From positions 1,844,501 to 1,908,500 of the forward strand of contig JAFEUB010001797.1 in NCBI GenBank assembly GCA_024529925.1: a DNA stretch of 64,000 nt. Reading direction: 5' to 3'. The DNA is from Ophthalmolycus amberensis. Its lineage: Eukaryota; Chordata; Actinopteri; Perciformes; Zoarcidae. The notes under the pieces were generated by a model that saw only the letters and a list, made by a program, of their open reading frames with translations, was not told the DNA's origin and did not search any database. Position numbers and translations under genes: made by a program. Every line of letters starts with the position of its first letter. The first letter of the stretch is position 1. Of this stretch, positions 37,906 through 50,049 are shown in pieces.

Positions 37906-39507
37906 TGGAGAAGTTTGTTCCATCGATTGTTGGAGAAGTCCGGGCGAGGGGTGCTGTAAAGCCTTCACCCCGGACCTTTCCAAGCCGACCTCGAGTCGGT
38001 TGCCCGGTGAGAGGTCCCACAAGGGGATCCTCTCACACCGGGCGGTCGTCTCTGATCTGCCAAATAGATGCCCTCCCGGGGGAAATGTGGACACCGGTTG
38101 AAAATTGTAAAAATATTTTTGGGTCATTGTGAAACTGTGTTGGGTTGCATGTGACTTTGTTAAAGTGGTCAAAATCATCACTGAAAGCCATGCCAATGGA
38201 GTTGCTGATTGGGAGGCATGGGACAACCAGAACCAGGATTGCACAGGTCAGACCGTCAGACCCTGCTGCAGTAAAATGAGAAGTTTTCTAAAGGGACCCC
38301 GGTGGGGCCAAAATCAACACGAAATTGAAGTTCCTCGTTGTAGCTTTAAGATACTTCTGAGGCTCCCGGCATGGGATCAACAATAAAAAATGTGTTAAAG
38401 ATATGTTCCTTTGACCAAGTCAAAGCCTGTGTATATAAGGGGAGAAGTTCACTATGACTAACAATGACAATCATAAAAGACAAATATTCTCGTAAGGCCA
38501 TATGTTATAGATTGTTTTTTTAGGTAGTTTGTGTTCCTGGAATGTAGGCCGTCCAAATTTCTGAAGCCAAAACCAAAAAAAGCAATGCAAGAGAAACTGT
38601 TTATGTGTAAGAATGGTTTTCACAACATCACTGATTTGAAAGCTGCGGCGGTTACGCAGTTAAGAGCCTCGGGGCTGAATCTTTCACTGCCGTTTGAGAT
38701 AGAAAGGATGTGCTATTAATCTGTTCTGTCTCTGACGTCTAGGTCGTGAAAAACACCGAGCAGTAGCGAAGCAGTACACGAGCAATTACCCAACAGCCTT
38801 GTTTAGACAAGACCTGCATGTTGCTGACGGTAAATGTACGAAGCCGTTCAAGAATTAAACTGTCAACAGTTTGAAAATCAAATTACCCCCAATGGCAAAA
38901 TAAAATCACCCAGTTATGATTTAGAGAGATAATCATGTGTACGCCAAACATGCCATTATTATTATTACATGTCTTTCAGTGAGCCAGGTCTCGCGGTCTG
39001 ATGAAAATCTGAATTGATATCACCTGTGTTTGTTTATAGTCAGCGCTAATGGAGATTCCCAAAATGCAATCTCTCCCTGGAGGAAGACCAGAGCGTAGAG
39101 CCAGCCTGCCACAAACGCTCATGTGATGCAGATGCTGTTTTTCCTTCATTTGGATTTGCTTGTTGTTGCCGAAACACAGATGAGATCAGCGTGTCAGGAT
39201 TACACTCGTTTTGCGGCTCCGTGTGACAAATCTGTCGAGAACGGGATCGGGTCGAGGTGTAATCTGCAGGAATACAAACTGAATTTATGATTCATTACAC
39301 GTCCGTGTTTCTGTCCGTGAAACGGGCGGGCGATGATGAAACCCGACCTCTTTTTATGGGTTCATTATGGTCTTGTCCACCTTCTGCTGAGGAGCATAAC
39401 ATTATTCAATCGGTGTTCACATCACACACCAGTTTCTCTCGCAACAAATGTGTCACAGATCTAAATTATACATTTTTTACTGTGGATTTAAAACAGAGAG
39501 GGTTGAT

Positions 39508-39759
39508 TCAGATGGCTGTATTCGTACGATTATAATGTCCGGGACACGGAGTGATGAGGGCGACGACATGTAGAGGCTGCTTCCTGTGGATGCAGTGCGA
39601 TGTGCTGATGTGGAACATGGCCCGGGGAACGTCCCCGCCTCTCCGCACGGCGCCCATTATCTCCCACGGGGTACAAAGCAGCCCCGCTATGGCAAACATT
39701 TCCTGCTTCCTCTCCCGCGGCAGAGCCAGGTCCACGTACGACTTCCCACCGTAACCCAG
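39508..39759 (-). other. candidate exon of unknown gene
   Basis: On the minus strand a strong acceptor, CTCCTCCGTCCTCTGTTCTCCAG shortened here to its core TCTGTTCTCCAG (ends 39,760), precedes an open frame of about 83 codons to a TGA at 39,508. The peptide includes LGYGGKSYVDLALPRERKQE and MFAIAGLLCTPWEIMG. The segment is CpG-rich relative to its surroundings. I see no good donor, so it would be a terminal exon. No family recognised; it may be a conserved non-coding element with an open frame by chance. Confidence 0.22.
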
Positions 39760-42393
39760 CTGGAGAACAGAGGACGGAGGAGAGCGTCTCGCTGGGTCGC
39801 GGCCTGCAGATTTACTGGGCTGGAAGCATTGTTAAAGAACAAAGCTCAGCAGTGTTGTGGAGATGCAGCGCTGCGAGGAGCGAGGGTGTGAAGAGCTGGA
39901 AAAAAATAGTCCGATTCGATTTTTTTCAGCATTCTTTGTGTCTTTAATGGCCAGACAAAGACATGTCTTCAATACGTCATTATAAATGAAGAGTATGATT
40001 CATAAATTCACCATTTAAAAAACAAAAACGACCCCCTCTCTTCCATATCTACTGCTGCCATGAAAGTGAAAGACTTCATGATGTCTTCACACTGACTTGT
40101 CACAGTGATTTTACCATTGGTTCGATTTTTCTCCAAGAAAAAGATATTCTTCGCTGTCGCTCGACACTTGCCGAGTGTTTACCTTGACCTTTGACAGTGG
40201 TTGGCGGTGTGTCTGGCCTTTCCGGTGGAGCTTTCACTGCGGGGCCCATTTCAGCAGCGCAGAGCAGATTCGCTTCTGGGACGGTTTTGAAACACGTCTG
40301 CTGGAATCTCAAGCATTGTCTTGAGTAAAAATGAATTAAATGGGTTTTACTTCTACAACAAAAAGCAAAACAACGGTGGGCAAGAGTAATGTAATCATCT
40401 GTAAGATGTCGTTTTTTTATGTCACACATTCTTCTAGTATCAAAACCTGGGGTCTACATTACCCACAATGCAACCCGACCGCTGACAGTTCACTCAGATA
40501 TTCAGGTGTGTTATGCTAGTAAACGCTAGTGTAGCCTCGCGCTGCGGGCCTGAAGCAGAGATTAGGATCAAGCTACAACTTTCTAAATCTACACCCCCAG
40601 ATTTTTTTAATTGTCAAACTTGACCCGACCAACGTTGCCTCGAGTGATGTCACTTGGGGCAATTTATCAGACTTTGTGCAGCTCCTTCTGGAGCCACAAA
40701 AGGCTTTAATTAAACATCTGTTTTTCACATGTAGTACTACCCACTCGGTTGGTTTCATTTTTGTAATAGTATAATGTAAGTTGGCACCGATAAACTATGT
40801 TGTCCTGCTGATAGAGGCATCAGATCAGAAAACAATGACATGGATAATTCCATAAGGCGTTAACAACCTATTTGGTCATTTTGGTGGACAAAAACATGCA
40901 TGTGGAAGTGTGTTTACAGGAAGTGTGTTTGTGTATTTCAACTACGCAAAATGTAATACATCTGAAAAAGTTTTTTTCCCCCGTGTTCCCAAGGGCTTCA
41001 GGTGACTCAGCTCCACTGTGACGGCAAACACATAGAGGACGGGTTGTTTTGCCAAAAAATGCAAAACAGCCACTCTGTTTAAACACTTTTGCTGAACGCA
41101 CGTCTCTCCCAAATGCACAGCTTGGGCCCGAACAAAACATTTTTCTCTTTCATGCATCTGACAGTGCCGTCCGTCTGCCGCTTGGCTCGGCTTAGCTTGA
41201 TGCATCTGTTTGTGTGAAGAAAAAAACAAAAAAAACACCTGCATATTTCTCTCCCAGCTGAATTGCTCAGAAGTGCTGCCAAGTAGAACCGGACAGATGT
41301 GGGGACTGGATCCGCAGTAGACGACTCCATCACTCTCCCCTGCTCATCCCTCCATATAAATCTCTGTCTATCACGGCGGCAGCAGTTGTCCTCCGAATCC
41401 CATTAGTTTTTGTCTGCCGCGAAGGGCATTTGGAGAAGGGCATTTTGGAGATGAGGAGGGAAGTGAAAACGTTGGAGACAAAAAGGGGTTTGCTGCTGCT
41501 CGACACGCTGTGCTCCTTCGGGTCAGGAGCAGCATGTGTGGTCCGTCGGGCCTCGATGTACGCTCGTCCTACGCGTAGGCGAGCAGCCATCCTCATGTTG
41601 GGCTAACGATGTGTCTGCTCCTAAAAAATGCTCTCGTCTGAGTCACAGAAGAAGTCAACGAGGACAAGCTCATCACAGGCCAATTTTCACTCAAGCTGGC
41701 CGTGCTCTGCTTCACCATCAAATGTGGTATTTTCTTTTTTTCCTCTCTCGGTCCAGAGCAGGAAAGAGATGTCCACAGATGTGTTTACGGATGTGAGCGA
41801 GTTAGCGATGATTGAGTTTCCTGGATATTTTCTAATCTCTCCGTCTCCTCTGCTGTCTTTCTCAGTCCGTCTGCTTCTCATGCGTTACACCCATGCAATC
41901 CTGAACTCTGTGTTCCTTTTAATTCAGCTTGAATATTTGAGCTTATTGGAAGGCAAAAAGAAGATCTCCAAACATATACAGCTCTGACTTTTTCATCCTT
42001 CAGTCGTTCGCCCTTCCTGCCTCTGTCTGAACAGGCTGATTCCTCAAGTTGAGTCACACAACATCATAAACTCCACACGCGCGGCCTTGAAGAACAATTC
42101 AGATTTATGAGAACTAAGGTCTCACTTTTATAGTTCTGGCCGTAGCGTTGATAACATTGTGCTCACCGAGTTAATTGCGGAGATGTGGGAAGAGATTGCG
42201 GGAAGAGAAGTCAGACAGGACCGACAAACACGAGCTGTCTGACAACAAGCCAACACGAGCCACTTTATTGAAAGGAAAAACAGAGGTGAGTAGTAAAATA
42301 ATCACCCAAAATTCAGCCAATTTAACTTATTTACTCGCCCACACTAACCGTCTTCCTGTGCGGTGAGGCATTATTTCTGTTTAGTCTCCATTT

Positions 42394-42468
42394 TATAATA
42401 ATAATACATTTTATTTGTATAACGCTTTAAAAGGTCCTCAAAGGCACACTACTTGGTAAAAATAGAAA
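42394..42468 (-). repeat. L2/CR1-like LINE 3' tail
   Basis: Read on the minus strand this is GTGCCTTTGAGGACC, then AAAGCGTTATACAAATAAA, then ATGTATTATTATTAT. This is the type of 3' tail common to L2/CR1-like elements and derived SINEs in fish. No coding portion is present. It abuts the GATG tail of the Rex3-type element, so one element probably inserted into or beside the other. Confidence 0.5.
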
Positions 42469-42501
42469 CATCCATCCATCCATCCATCCATTTTCCTCCG
42501 C

Positions 42502-43287
42502 TTATCCGGGGTCGGGTCGCGGTGGCAGCAGGCCAAGCAGGCTGACCCAGACCTCCCTCTCACCGGCAACATGTTCCAGCTCATTCTGGGGGATCCCGAG
42601 GCGTTCCCAGGCCAGCTGGGAGATGTAGTCTCTCCAGCGTGTTCTGGGTCTTCCCCGGGGTCTCTTCCCAGTTGGACGTGCCTGGAAAACCTCCAGTGGG
42701 AGGCGTCCGGGAGGCATCCTAGATGCCCGAACCACCTCAGCTGACTCCTTTCGACGCGAAGGAGTAGCGGCTCGACTCCAAGCTCCCTCCTGATGATCGA
42801 GCTCCTTATCTCTGAGGCTGAGCCCGGCCACCCTACGGAGGAAGCTCATTTTGGCCGCTTGTAGCCGCGACCTTATCCTTTCGGTCACGAACCAGAGTTC
42901 GTGACCATAGGTGAGGGTAGGAACGTAGACCGAGAGCTTTGCCTTCCGGCTCAGCTCCCTCTTCACCAAGACGGTCCGGTGCAGCGCCTGCTTTACTGCT
43001 GCAGCCGCACCGATCCGCCTGTCAATTTCCCGCTCCATCTTACCCTTACTCGTGAACAAGACCCCGAGATACTTGAACTCTTTCGCTTGAGGTAGGCACT
43101 CCGTCCCCACCTGGAGGGAGCAATCCACCGGTTTCCGGCAGAGAACCATGGCCTCAGATTTGGAGGCGCTAACTCTCATCGCCGCCGCTTCACACTCGGC
43201 TGAAAACCGCCCCAGTGAATGCTGGAGGTCACGATCCGAGGAGGCTAACAGGACCACATCATCTCCAAACAGCAGAGAGGCGATCCC
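42502..43287 (-). pseudogene. C-terminal part of the RTE/Rex3 polyprotein, frameshifted
   Basis: This segment continues the element downstream of the reverse transcriptase frameshift. It begins near the catalytic motif, here FGDD (43,258-43,269) where the family usually has FADD. It continues with LGRFSAECEAA, EFKYLGVLFTSKG, EREIDRRIGAAAAV and ELSRKAKLSVYVPTLTYGHE, and ends GRPRTRWRDYISQLAWERLG before the stop at 42,502. Between about 42,718 and 42,810 the family-like reading lies in a different frame from the sequence on either side. Two small indels therefore compensate each other, and the long open frame there encodes non-family residues. Together with the stop after FMDRI, the product is inactive. 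Confidence 0.8.
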
Positions 43288-43327
43288 GAGACCCCCGAAC
43301 CTGACGTTCTCCGCCCCCAGGCTGCGC

Positions 43328-44254
43328 CTATATCCTGTCCATGAAAGTCACGAACAGGACCGGTGACAAAGGGCAGCCCTGGCGGAGGCCAACACCCACC
43401 GGGAACGTGTCTGACTTATTACCGAGAGTGCGGAAACAGCTCCTACTGCAGTCGTACAGAGACCGGATCGCCCATTGTAATGGGTCCGGCACCCCGTACT
43501 CCCGCAGCACCCCCCACAAGAACTCCCGAGGTACCCGGTCGAAAGCCTTCTCCAAGTCCAGAAAGCACATGTGGACTGGTTGGGCAAACTCCCAGAACCC
43601 CTCCAGTAGTCTTGCGAGGGTAAAGAGCTGGTCCACTGTTCCACGGCCAGGACGGAATCCGCATTGCTCCTCTTGGATCTGAGGTTCGACAAGCGGTCGG
43701 AGCCTCCTTTCCAGCACCCTGGCATAAGCCTTCCCCGGGAGGCTGAGTAGTGTGATACCCCGGTAATTCGAGCACACTCTCCGGTCCCCCTTTTTGAAGA
43801 TGGGAACCACCACCCCGGTCTGCCAGTCCAAGGGCACTGATCCCGACCCCCATGCGACACTGAAGAGGCGTGTCAGCCAGGACAGCCCAACCATGTCCAG
43901 CGCTTTCAGCATCTCAGGGCGGATCTCATCCACCCCCGGCGCCTTGCCACCAAGGAGCTTTTTAACTACCTCAGCGGCTTCTGCCAGGGATATGGGTGAG
44001 CCTCCCCCTAGATCTTCAGACGCTGCCTCCTCTGCAGAGGACATGTTGGTCGGGTTTAGGAGTTCCTCAAAGTGCTCTTTCCACCGCCCGACGATGTCCC
44101 CCGTCCGGGTCAGCAGTTCCCCCCCCCCCAGCACAGCCTGGGGTAAGCCTGGGGTAAGCCCTGCTTTCCCTTCGTGAGCCGTCGGATGGTTTGCCAGAAC
44201 CTCCTTGAGGCCAACCGGAAGTCCTTCTCCATGGCCTCCCCGAACTCCTCCCAT
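43328..44254 (-). pseudogene. reverse transcriptase core of the RTE/Rex3 element
   Basis: This open stretch of 308 codons carries most of the reverse transcriptase. In order: KAPGVDEIRPEML (about residue 104), FKKGDRRVCSNYRGITLLS (153), CGFRPGRGTVDQL (198), the motif A segment CFLDLEKAFDRVP (230) holding the first catalytic Asp, and motif B GLRQGCPLSPVLF (289). It ends at a TAG directly after FMDRI. The frame then shifts, and the catalytic FxDD motif is found in another frame at 43,258-43,269. The nominal start is not a real initiation site: upstream element sequence continues in other frames. An 11-bp tandem duplication (GCCTGGGGTAA, plus strand, 44,136-44,157) near the start is one cause of frame loss. 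Dead copy. Confidence 0.85.
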
Positions 44255-44622
44255 GCCCGAGTTTTAGCATTCGCGACCACCGCAGCTGCAGCCCTTCTGG
44301 CCTGCCGGTACCTGTCAGCTGCTTCAGGAGACCCCTGGGCCAACCAGGCCTTGAAGGTCTCCTTCTTCAGCTTGACGGCTTCCCTCCGGTGTCCACCACC
44401 GGGTTCTCGGGTTGCCGCCACGACAGGCACCGATGACCTTCCGGCCACAGCTCCCAGCGGCCGCGTCCACAATAGAGGCTTTGAACATGGTCCATTCGGA
44501 TTCCATGTCCCCAACCTCCCTCGGGATGTGTGAGAAGTTCTTCCGGAGGTGGGAGTTAAAGACCTCCCGGACAGGGTCCTCCGCCAGACGTTCCCAGTTC
44601 ACCCTCACTACACTACAAAATA
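44255..44622 (-). pseudogene. 5' remnant of the RTE/Rex3 element
   Basis: This is the linker region upstream of the reverse transcriptase. One frame gives VREVFNSHLRKNFSHIP, GDMESEWTMFKASIVDAA and CRGGNPRTRWWTPE. A second gives VKLKKETFKAWLAQG, DRYRQARRAAAAV and TRAWEEFGEAMEKDF. Both are familiar consecutive parts of the teleost RTE polyprotein, so a frameshift near 44,390 separates them. Sequence resembling the element stops near 44,610; unrelated AT-rich sequence follows. Several plus-strand ORFs here are antisense. Confidence 0.75.
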
Positions 44623-47050
44623 GCTGATGGACCATTGATGGTCAAATAAATATTCATCCATTATTTCTTCTTTCATTGGAAACTTTATTTACCATACAGT
44701 CTGTGATGAAGTGTTTGATATTTATAATAATAATAATTAGTTATTTTCAAGAAACACCGTTATTATTTAAAATGATTATCCACCCTTGAAATACAGCAAT
44801 ACAGAATTTTGTGAGCTTGTCAACTGATCAAAGTTATATAATCCTGTTTTAATCCTGTCTTAACAAATATGAACCAATGATGACTCTTTAGTGATTTAAA
44901 GACTTGTCCTTTTGAGAGCGATTGCAGTTCATAGTCTTGTTGTCTGGATTTGTTTTACGGCAAGGAGAAGAAACTTCAGTTGACTTTTACATCACTTTCA
45001 CCCACAAGTGTTATGAGTCAAGTTATCGGGCCGTCTCTGTTCCCTCTTCTGGAAACAGTGGAGTTAATGTTCCGTTTCACTATGTGAACCAGACGTGTGT
45101 GATGGGAGCTCAGCCACCATCAACGCCGCTCACCCGTGAGGCTGCACAGAGGCTTCGGCAGCGAGGTGACGTGTTTCACATTTCTGTTTCACACTCTATG
45201 TGTAAGTCAGTGGGTTCCTCCTTCCCACTTCATGCTGGTAAAAATGCACTTTGGCACTAACAGGGTCCCTTTGGGGTGATAGTTAAGGCAGAGTTTCTTG
45301 TTACGGTCTTGTGAATTTGACAATGACATTCCTCACATTATCGTGCTCCATTAAAGACACGATCACTTCTCGTATTTTGGGTCACAGCTCGGAAAAGCGT
45401 CCGATCCCTTGACCTGCATATTGCTTCTCGGAGGCCAATAACCGGTGTGTTACATTCTTGGTTACATCCTTGGCTTGTCACTCGGTACGTATTAAATATT
45501 GGACATGAAGGGTGTGCGCGGTGGGAAGGGAGTGACTACAAAGGCATTATTCACAGCGAGAGACAAGAGAGAGCGGGAATGAAATCCAGATTTCACCGGA
45601 CAGAACCAAGCGAGTGCCGTTCGGCGGAGCAGGAGATGAAAGCCCGCTCAAACGGTTCAAGTGTCCAGAGACGAGGGCCTTTTGGACAGTTTCTGAAATG
45701 ATATGCGAGGCAATGAAAGTCACAGCTACGGCGTATGGTTCTGTTCACGGTCGTTTTAACCGCCTCTCCCCTCGCTCCCCTGTCTTCTGCTGGAGCATGA
45801 AAATAAAAACAACACGTCTACTTTGACAAGAATGTGGGACTAATCAGTGCCAAAAAAGCTGGCGCTCCAACGCTCGCTGCCTTGACTTAAATGTATGGAT
45901 GGTATGCAAGTCTTTTTTAATTCTTTTTACCATCTCCTGATTGGGAGATGAAGTTTCACGTTCCTTGTTTTTTGTTCATGCCCTGTGAGTGTTTGACTGT
46001 GAATGTCCAGTAGATGTTGAACTGAACATGATTAAAGTTTAAACAAGCAGTTTGAAAAGAGAAGAGAAATAGAAACAGCCCTTTCCTCAGTGTTGCTGCG
46101 TCACGTTCATGTCATATCTGAGTTGCTGTAATTACCAGTTTATGATGTTCAAATTGCGTTCATGTCAACACCCAAGTTATAATTGCGACGGGGAGCTGGC
46201 GATCAGATTGTTTCCCCCATCAATCTTCCAACCTGGTGCTCAATAATACGAAAGTTCCCCGAAAACTAAACAAATATGGACGCCTCATGTCTGCCAAAGT
46301 CCGTCAATCAAGGTGATTAAACCCTGATTTAATTGAGAAAGTGTTACATTTTCAGTGCAAAGTATTTTCAACCCTCAACATGTCCTACTCTGACCAATTT
46401 TACCGCCTTTGAGTTCTCCAATGAAGTCAATGCTCATTAACATCTTTATAATTCATGAAATATGACCACAAAAACTCATGAAATTTGCTGACAATATAAA
46501 AAAATAGAAAATATGACCAGTACGATACAATATGACCCCTACAGCCTGCTTTCTTGCTTGGCCCTCATTTTGATCTCAACTACACACCTGTAAAGACTCT
46601 TCTGCTACAGGAGGTATTTCCAGGACCACATGATGATAGTCACACAGACTCACCGGCTAAAAGAATACCTCACGCTGTCACGGCTAGTAGATATTATATT
46701 CACATTATTACATGATGTTATTATATTACCAAGATACAAATTTCAACATTTAGCTGTTGAAATAGGTTCCCCACTAGCAATGGAAAAAACATCTGAAGAA
46801 AAAGAGACATTGTTGAATGAAGGCGCACTTACTTCTGCACAATGCAAAGAGCATTTACAGCGGAGCGTGACCCGGGTCCAGAGAGCATGTGTAAATATCA
46901 TTAGCTGTATATCCAACTGTCCTAGCCTTACAATTACTAAATTATAAATGTGAAATTAATCAGAAAAAGGGCCCGGTGTTTGTGCGGGGGGGATTAATCT
47001 TGTCCTTGTTACGCCAAAGGCAAGAGGCATTATTCATGAACCCTTCATTT

Positions 47051-47064
47051 CCCCCCCCCCCCCC
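47051..47064 (+). repeat. poly-C tract
   Basis: Fourteen C bases followed by ACCCCT. Confidence 0.85.
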
Positions 47065-48706
47065 ACCCCTGGAATGAGAAATATAACTCAGAGCCAAGAG
47101 CAAGCTCCAACTCCACGGACCCTGACAAAACAGAGTTGTAATCATGTGAAATTATTGAAATAAACAAACTGATGAACGGCCTTTGGCCACTCTGTGTGTG
47201 CTGTTTATGTGCGTTTTCTTTATATTTATGTGCATTAACGTACAGTATTTGCATGCATGCATGTGAGATGGTGCATTTATGTGACAGTGAAGTGGGCGTT
47301 TGGCCTCGCGTGAGTGAGCGAATGAGCGAATAGAACAGGTCTTTGTTTGATATTTTGAGTAATGTGTTGTGGATCGAGGAGCGTTTCTGTTTCCAAATGA
47401 ATGCAGACTAAATATTATTCCATATTGAGACTATTTTTAGTAAAAGCAGAGGAGAGGGGGGGATTTATATTACTCACCAAATGTAAAAAAAAAAAAGTCA
47501 CAAATTTCGAGGCGCTCGAAACTGGTCGCAGCACTTAATTGAAACCGTACTGCTCTCAAGAGAAAATATCTGTGCCAAACGCAGATCTGCTCGGCAGTAA
47601 AGAGGAACAGTTAGGGAATCTTTAACGGGCCACGATCCATTACGGAGAGTCATAAATGTCCTCGGGAATATACACATCATTACAGAGTGGGATGTGGCCG
47701 CACTCTCGCAAAGACTCGTCCTCATTCATGCACCCATAGGCCGAGCTTTCATAAGGACTTTGTAAAAGTTAGTGAAGCGGAAGCTCTGTTTTGAGATTGT
47801 TAATCTACGTGTGTCGTGTTGTTCATGGTCTTTGGTAAGAAAATCCTGGGGAGAACAAAAGTACCGCTACCTGTTTCTTACTGTTTTCACATGACGACTC
47901 TTGTTGAATTCTTCAATTTCCCTTTAATAATAATAATGTAAAGAAAAAAGATGGTTCCCCTTCCTTCCCACGGCATGTTGAACATACACCATGAGGTCAC
48001 CGGAGTCCATATAGAGCTCAATCTCTTCGCTTTGACTCCACTTACATTCACGTCAATCCTGGTGATATATTCAAACCCGGGGCAAATTACTCACTCCCCC
48101 CCAACGCCCCGTGGACGACAGGGGCGTCTCGTCTCTGATTGGTGGGCTTTGCCCTCATTTGTCTTTGACAGCCAGCGCTGGCCGGCCAGCAGTGCCATCC
48201 ATCTCCCATGTCACTGGCGGACCAGGGTGGTCACGCTGTGACGGGAGACGCCTGGTCCTCCTTACAAACCACCGTCAGTGCCAGGTATGCTCCTGGTCTA
48301 AGCTTTGTGAGGAACCCACCAGTCCGCCGACAGAATCTGCCGTAAAAATGTCATTTGGCAGATTTGTCCAGGTCCCAGCTGTTGTCCTGTTTTAAGGCTG
48401 GGCCAAGATTGCGGATGCAGTTTCACAGATATCTACTTGATATTGATAAATATGAATATGATGAGCCATTGTGAAATGTCAGCGATGCGTGATATTTTTT
48501 TGAGTCTGAAGGTATTTGCACAACCCACATTTTTTGGATTTAATGAGGCGTCTTCTCCCCATATATCAAAACGTGAAAGTCACACAGCGCACTTGTATTT
48601 CATTTAATCTGTATTTGGAAAGACGTGGTTTTAAGGGTGAGGTCAAAATTTCAGGTTTAGGTTTGGGTGAAGGTGGCAGAATGATTGTATGATTTAACTT
48701 ACAGGC

Positions 48707-48985
48707 CAATTTGTAGGATTTCAGGGGATCTGAAGCAGAAATGGAATATAAAGTATTTAGAAATTTGTTTTTGCTTGAGTATAATACGCTGAAACTAAGA
48801 ATTGTTTTGTTTTTATTAGCTTAGAATGAGTCCTTTATATCTACATAGCGGCGGGTCTTCTTCACGGACAGCGCCATGTTTCTACAGAAGTCCAGAACAG
48901 ACAAACCAAACAAACAGTGGCTCTAGATAGGACCTTTCGCAATTTTTACGTTACCTGAAGGCCACCGTAAATGTAGTTTGGAGTC
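48707..48985 (+). repeat. teleost interspersed repeat (GGACAAACCAAAC type)
   Basis: It contains CAATTTGTAGGATTTCAGGGG, TATCTACATAGCGGCGGGTC, GCCATGTTTCTACAGAAG, CAGAACAGACAAACCAAAC, GTGGCTCTAGATAGGACC and ACGTTACCTGAAGGCCACCG. I recognise this order from a non-autonomous repeat scattered through fish genomes. Class unassigned. There is no coding content. Confidence 0.55.
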
Positions 48986-49964
48986 ATCCCATCACTGAGT
49001 AAAACATGGTTTAGCCGTGTAGTTGAGCGGTTTGAGGACGGGGTTAGGGTAAGATAGGGTACAGTGTGTGTTTCAGTGTATACAGAGCATTAGTGAGGAG
49101 TCCCCATTAGGTCCTGTCTGGTGTCGGGGCTGTGACCCCGTGACCCCACCGCCCCTCTCTCTGTCACCCGGTGCAGACAGTTTGCCCTTCAGCGGTTTCC
49201 TTTGTAAATAAGTCAAACCAAACAAACCCGTGGCTGACAGTGATGCTGAGCTGCTTGCCATCAGGCAAAAAAAAAAGGCTTGGAGGGAAAAAAAACAGCA
49301 AGTCGCCAAGCAATTCCTCTGCTGCTCATTATATTTTCATAATAAATAATGTTGTTTTTGTTAGGATGACCTTTGAAACGGGGAAAGAAACGACTAAAGG
49401 GAAACCCCAGCACGTACCCTTTGTGTTCTTATGCATTTGATACAACAACTCGCCACTTTATGAAATAGCTTGACCCCACAATGTTGGGAAGCTGCATCAA
49501 ACACGTCCATCTAAACGAGGCGCCGGCTGGTACCACTTCATGAGGCGATGGCAAGGCTTCACATGCACGAGCTGAACATGAAGCTAATGTGAAACAAATC
49601 CAAACTCGTCCCTTGTTAATCTCGCTGCGGTCTGCTCAGCATTATTCACGAAAGCATTCTTTGATCCTTTGCTTTGCCAACTTTCACACTTTTACAGGCA
49701 CTTTTATGGGCGCACCTGGAAATCACCCCATAAGGGTCACAAATTGAAATATTACGAGTGTTGCAAATCTGCTCAGCACCCATCAAGCTGTGGGATACTA
49801 ATAAATCAAGTTCAACTCAATTTGTGCCCGACGTCCGCGTACCAAACATCCTCTTTGCTCTGTTTCAAACTTTCTGTCTTTCCTCATTCTCACTTTGTCT
49901 CTCTACGAGGTGACCGAGACGAACTCCACGCTTCAGCTCCCCTCTGTGAGTCTCCTCGGCTCTC

Positions 49965-50049
49965 ATTGGTCAGTAGGCTTTCCCCCGTGCTATAAAAAGA
50001 CGAGGTTATCTGTCCTTTCAGCTGAGCCAGAGTAGTTTATGGTCACAGC
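49965..50049 (+). promoter_or_regulatory. candidate TATA promoter with upstream CCAAT box
   Basis: ATTGG (an inverted CCAAT) at 49,965-49,969 is followed by TATAAAAA at 49,991-49,998 in a CG-containing context. About 30 nt downstream lies a CTTTCAGCTGAG stretch where initiation would be expected, and an ATG follows at 50,050. The spacing fits a classical polymerase II core promoter. I cannot tie it to a known gene. Confidence 0.4.

Larger units (their letters stand above)
33095..42393. other. mostly no gene recognised
   Basis: AT-rich from 33,000 to 36,000 and again from 37,300. The CpG-rich and candidate-exon segments at 36,380-37,040 and 39,508-39,759 are listed separately. No other exon, RNA gene or repeat that I can name. 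Confidence 0.4.
42471..44622 (-). mobile_element. 5'-truncated RTE-clade (Rex3-type) LINE
   Basis: This is a non-LTR retrotransposon on the minus strand. Its 3' end is a run of GATG units (plus-strand CCAT repeats, 42,471-42,491), the tail I associate with teleost Rex3 elements of the RTE clade. The 5' end lies near 44,610-44,622. The apurinic endonuclease domain expected in a full-length RTE is absent, so the copy cannot be autonomous. What remains is the linker, the reverse transcriptase and the C-terminal domain, spread over at least three frames. A short direct repeat, AAAATAG, flanks it (42,459-42,465 and 44,617-44,623). It may be a target-site duplication, but in such AT-rich sequence it could be chance. 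It lies directly beside a different LINE tail at 42,394-42,468. The clade call is firm; the Rex3 name is from memory. Confidence 0.85.
44636..49964. other. no gene recognised apart from one repeat
   Basis: Short ORFs only, including a 112-codon plus frame at 44,922-45,260 with no recognisable domain. The repeat at 48,707 and the poly-C tract at 47,051 are listed separately. Confidence 0.4.

Noticed and set aside
43341..44533. Plus-strand ORFs of 113-127 codons over the LINE
   Set aside because: They are antisense to the reverse transcriptase frames, which carry the recognisable motifs.
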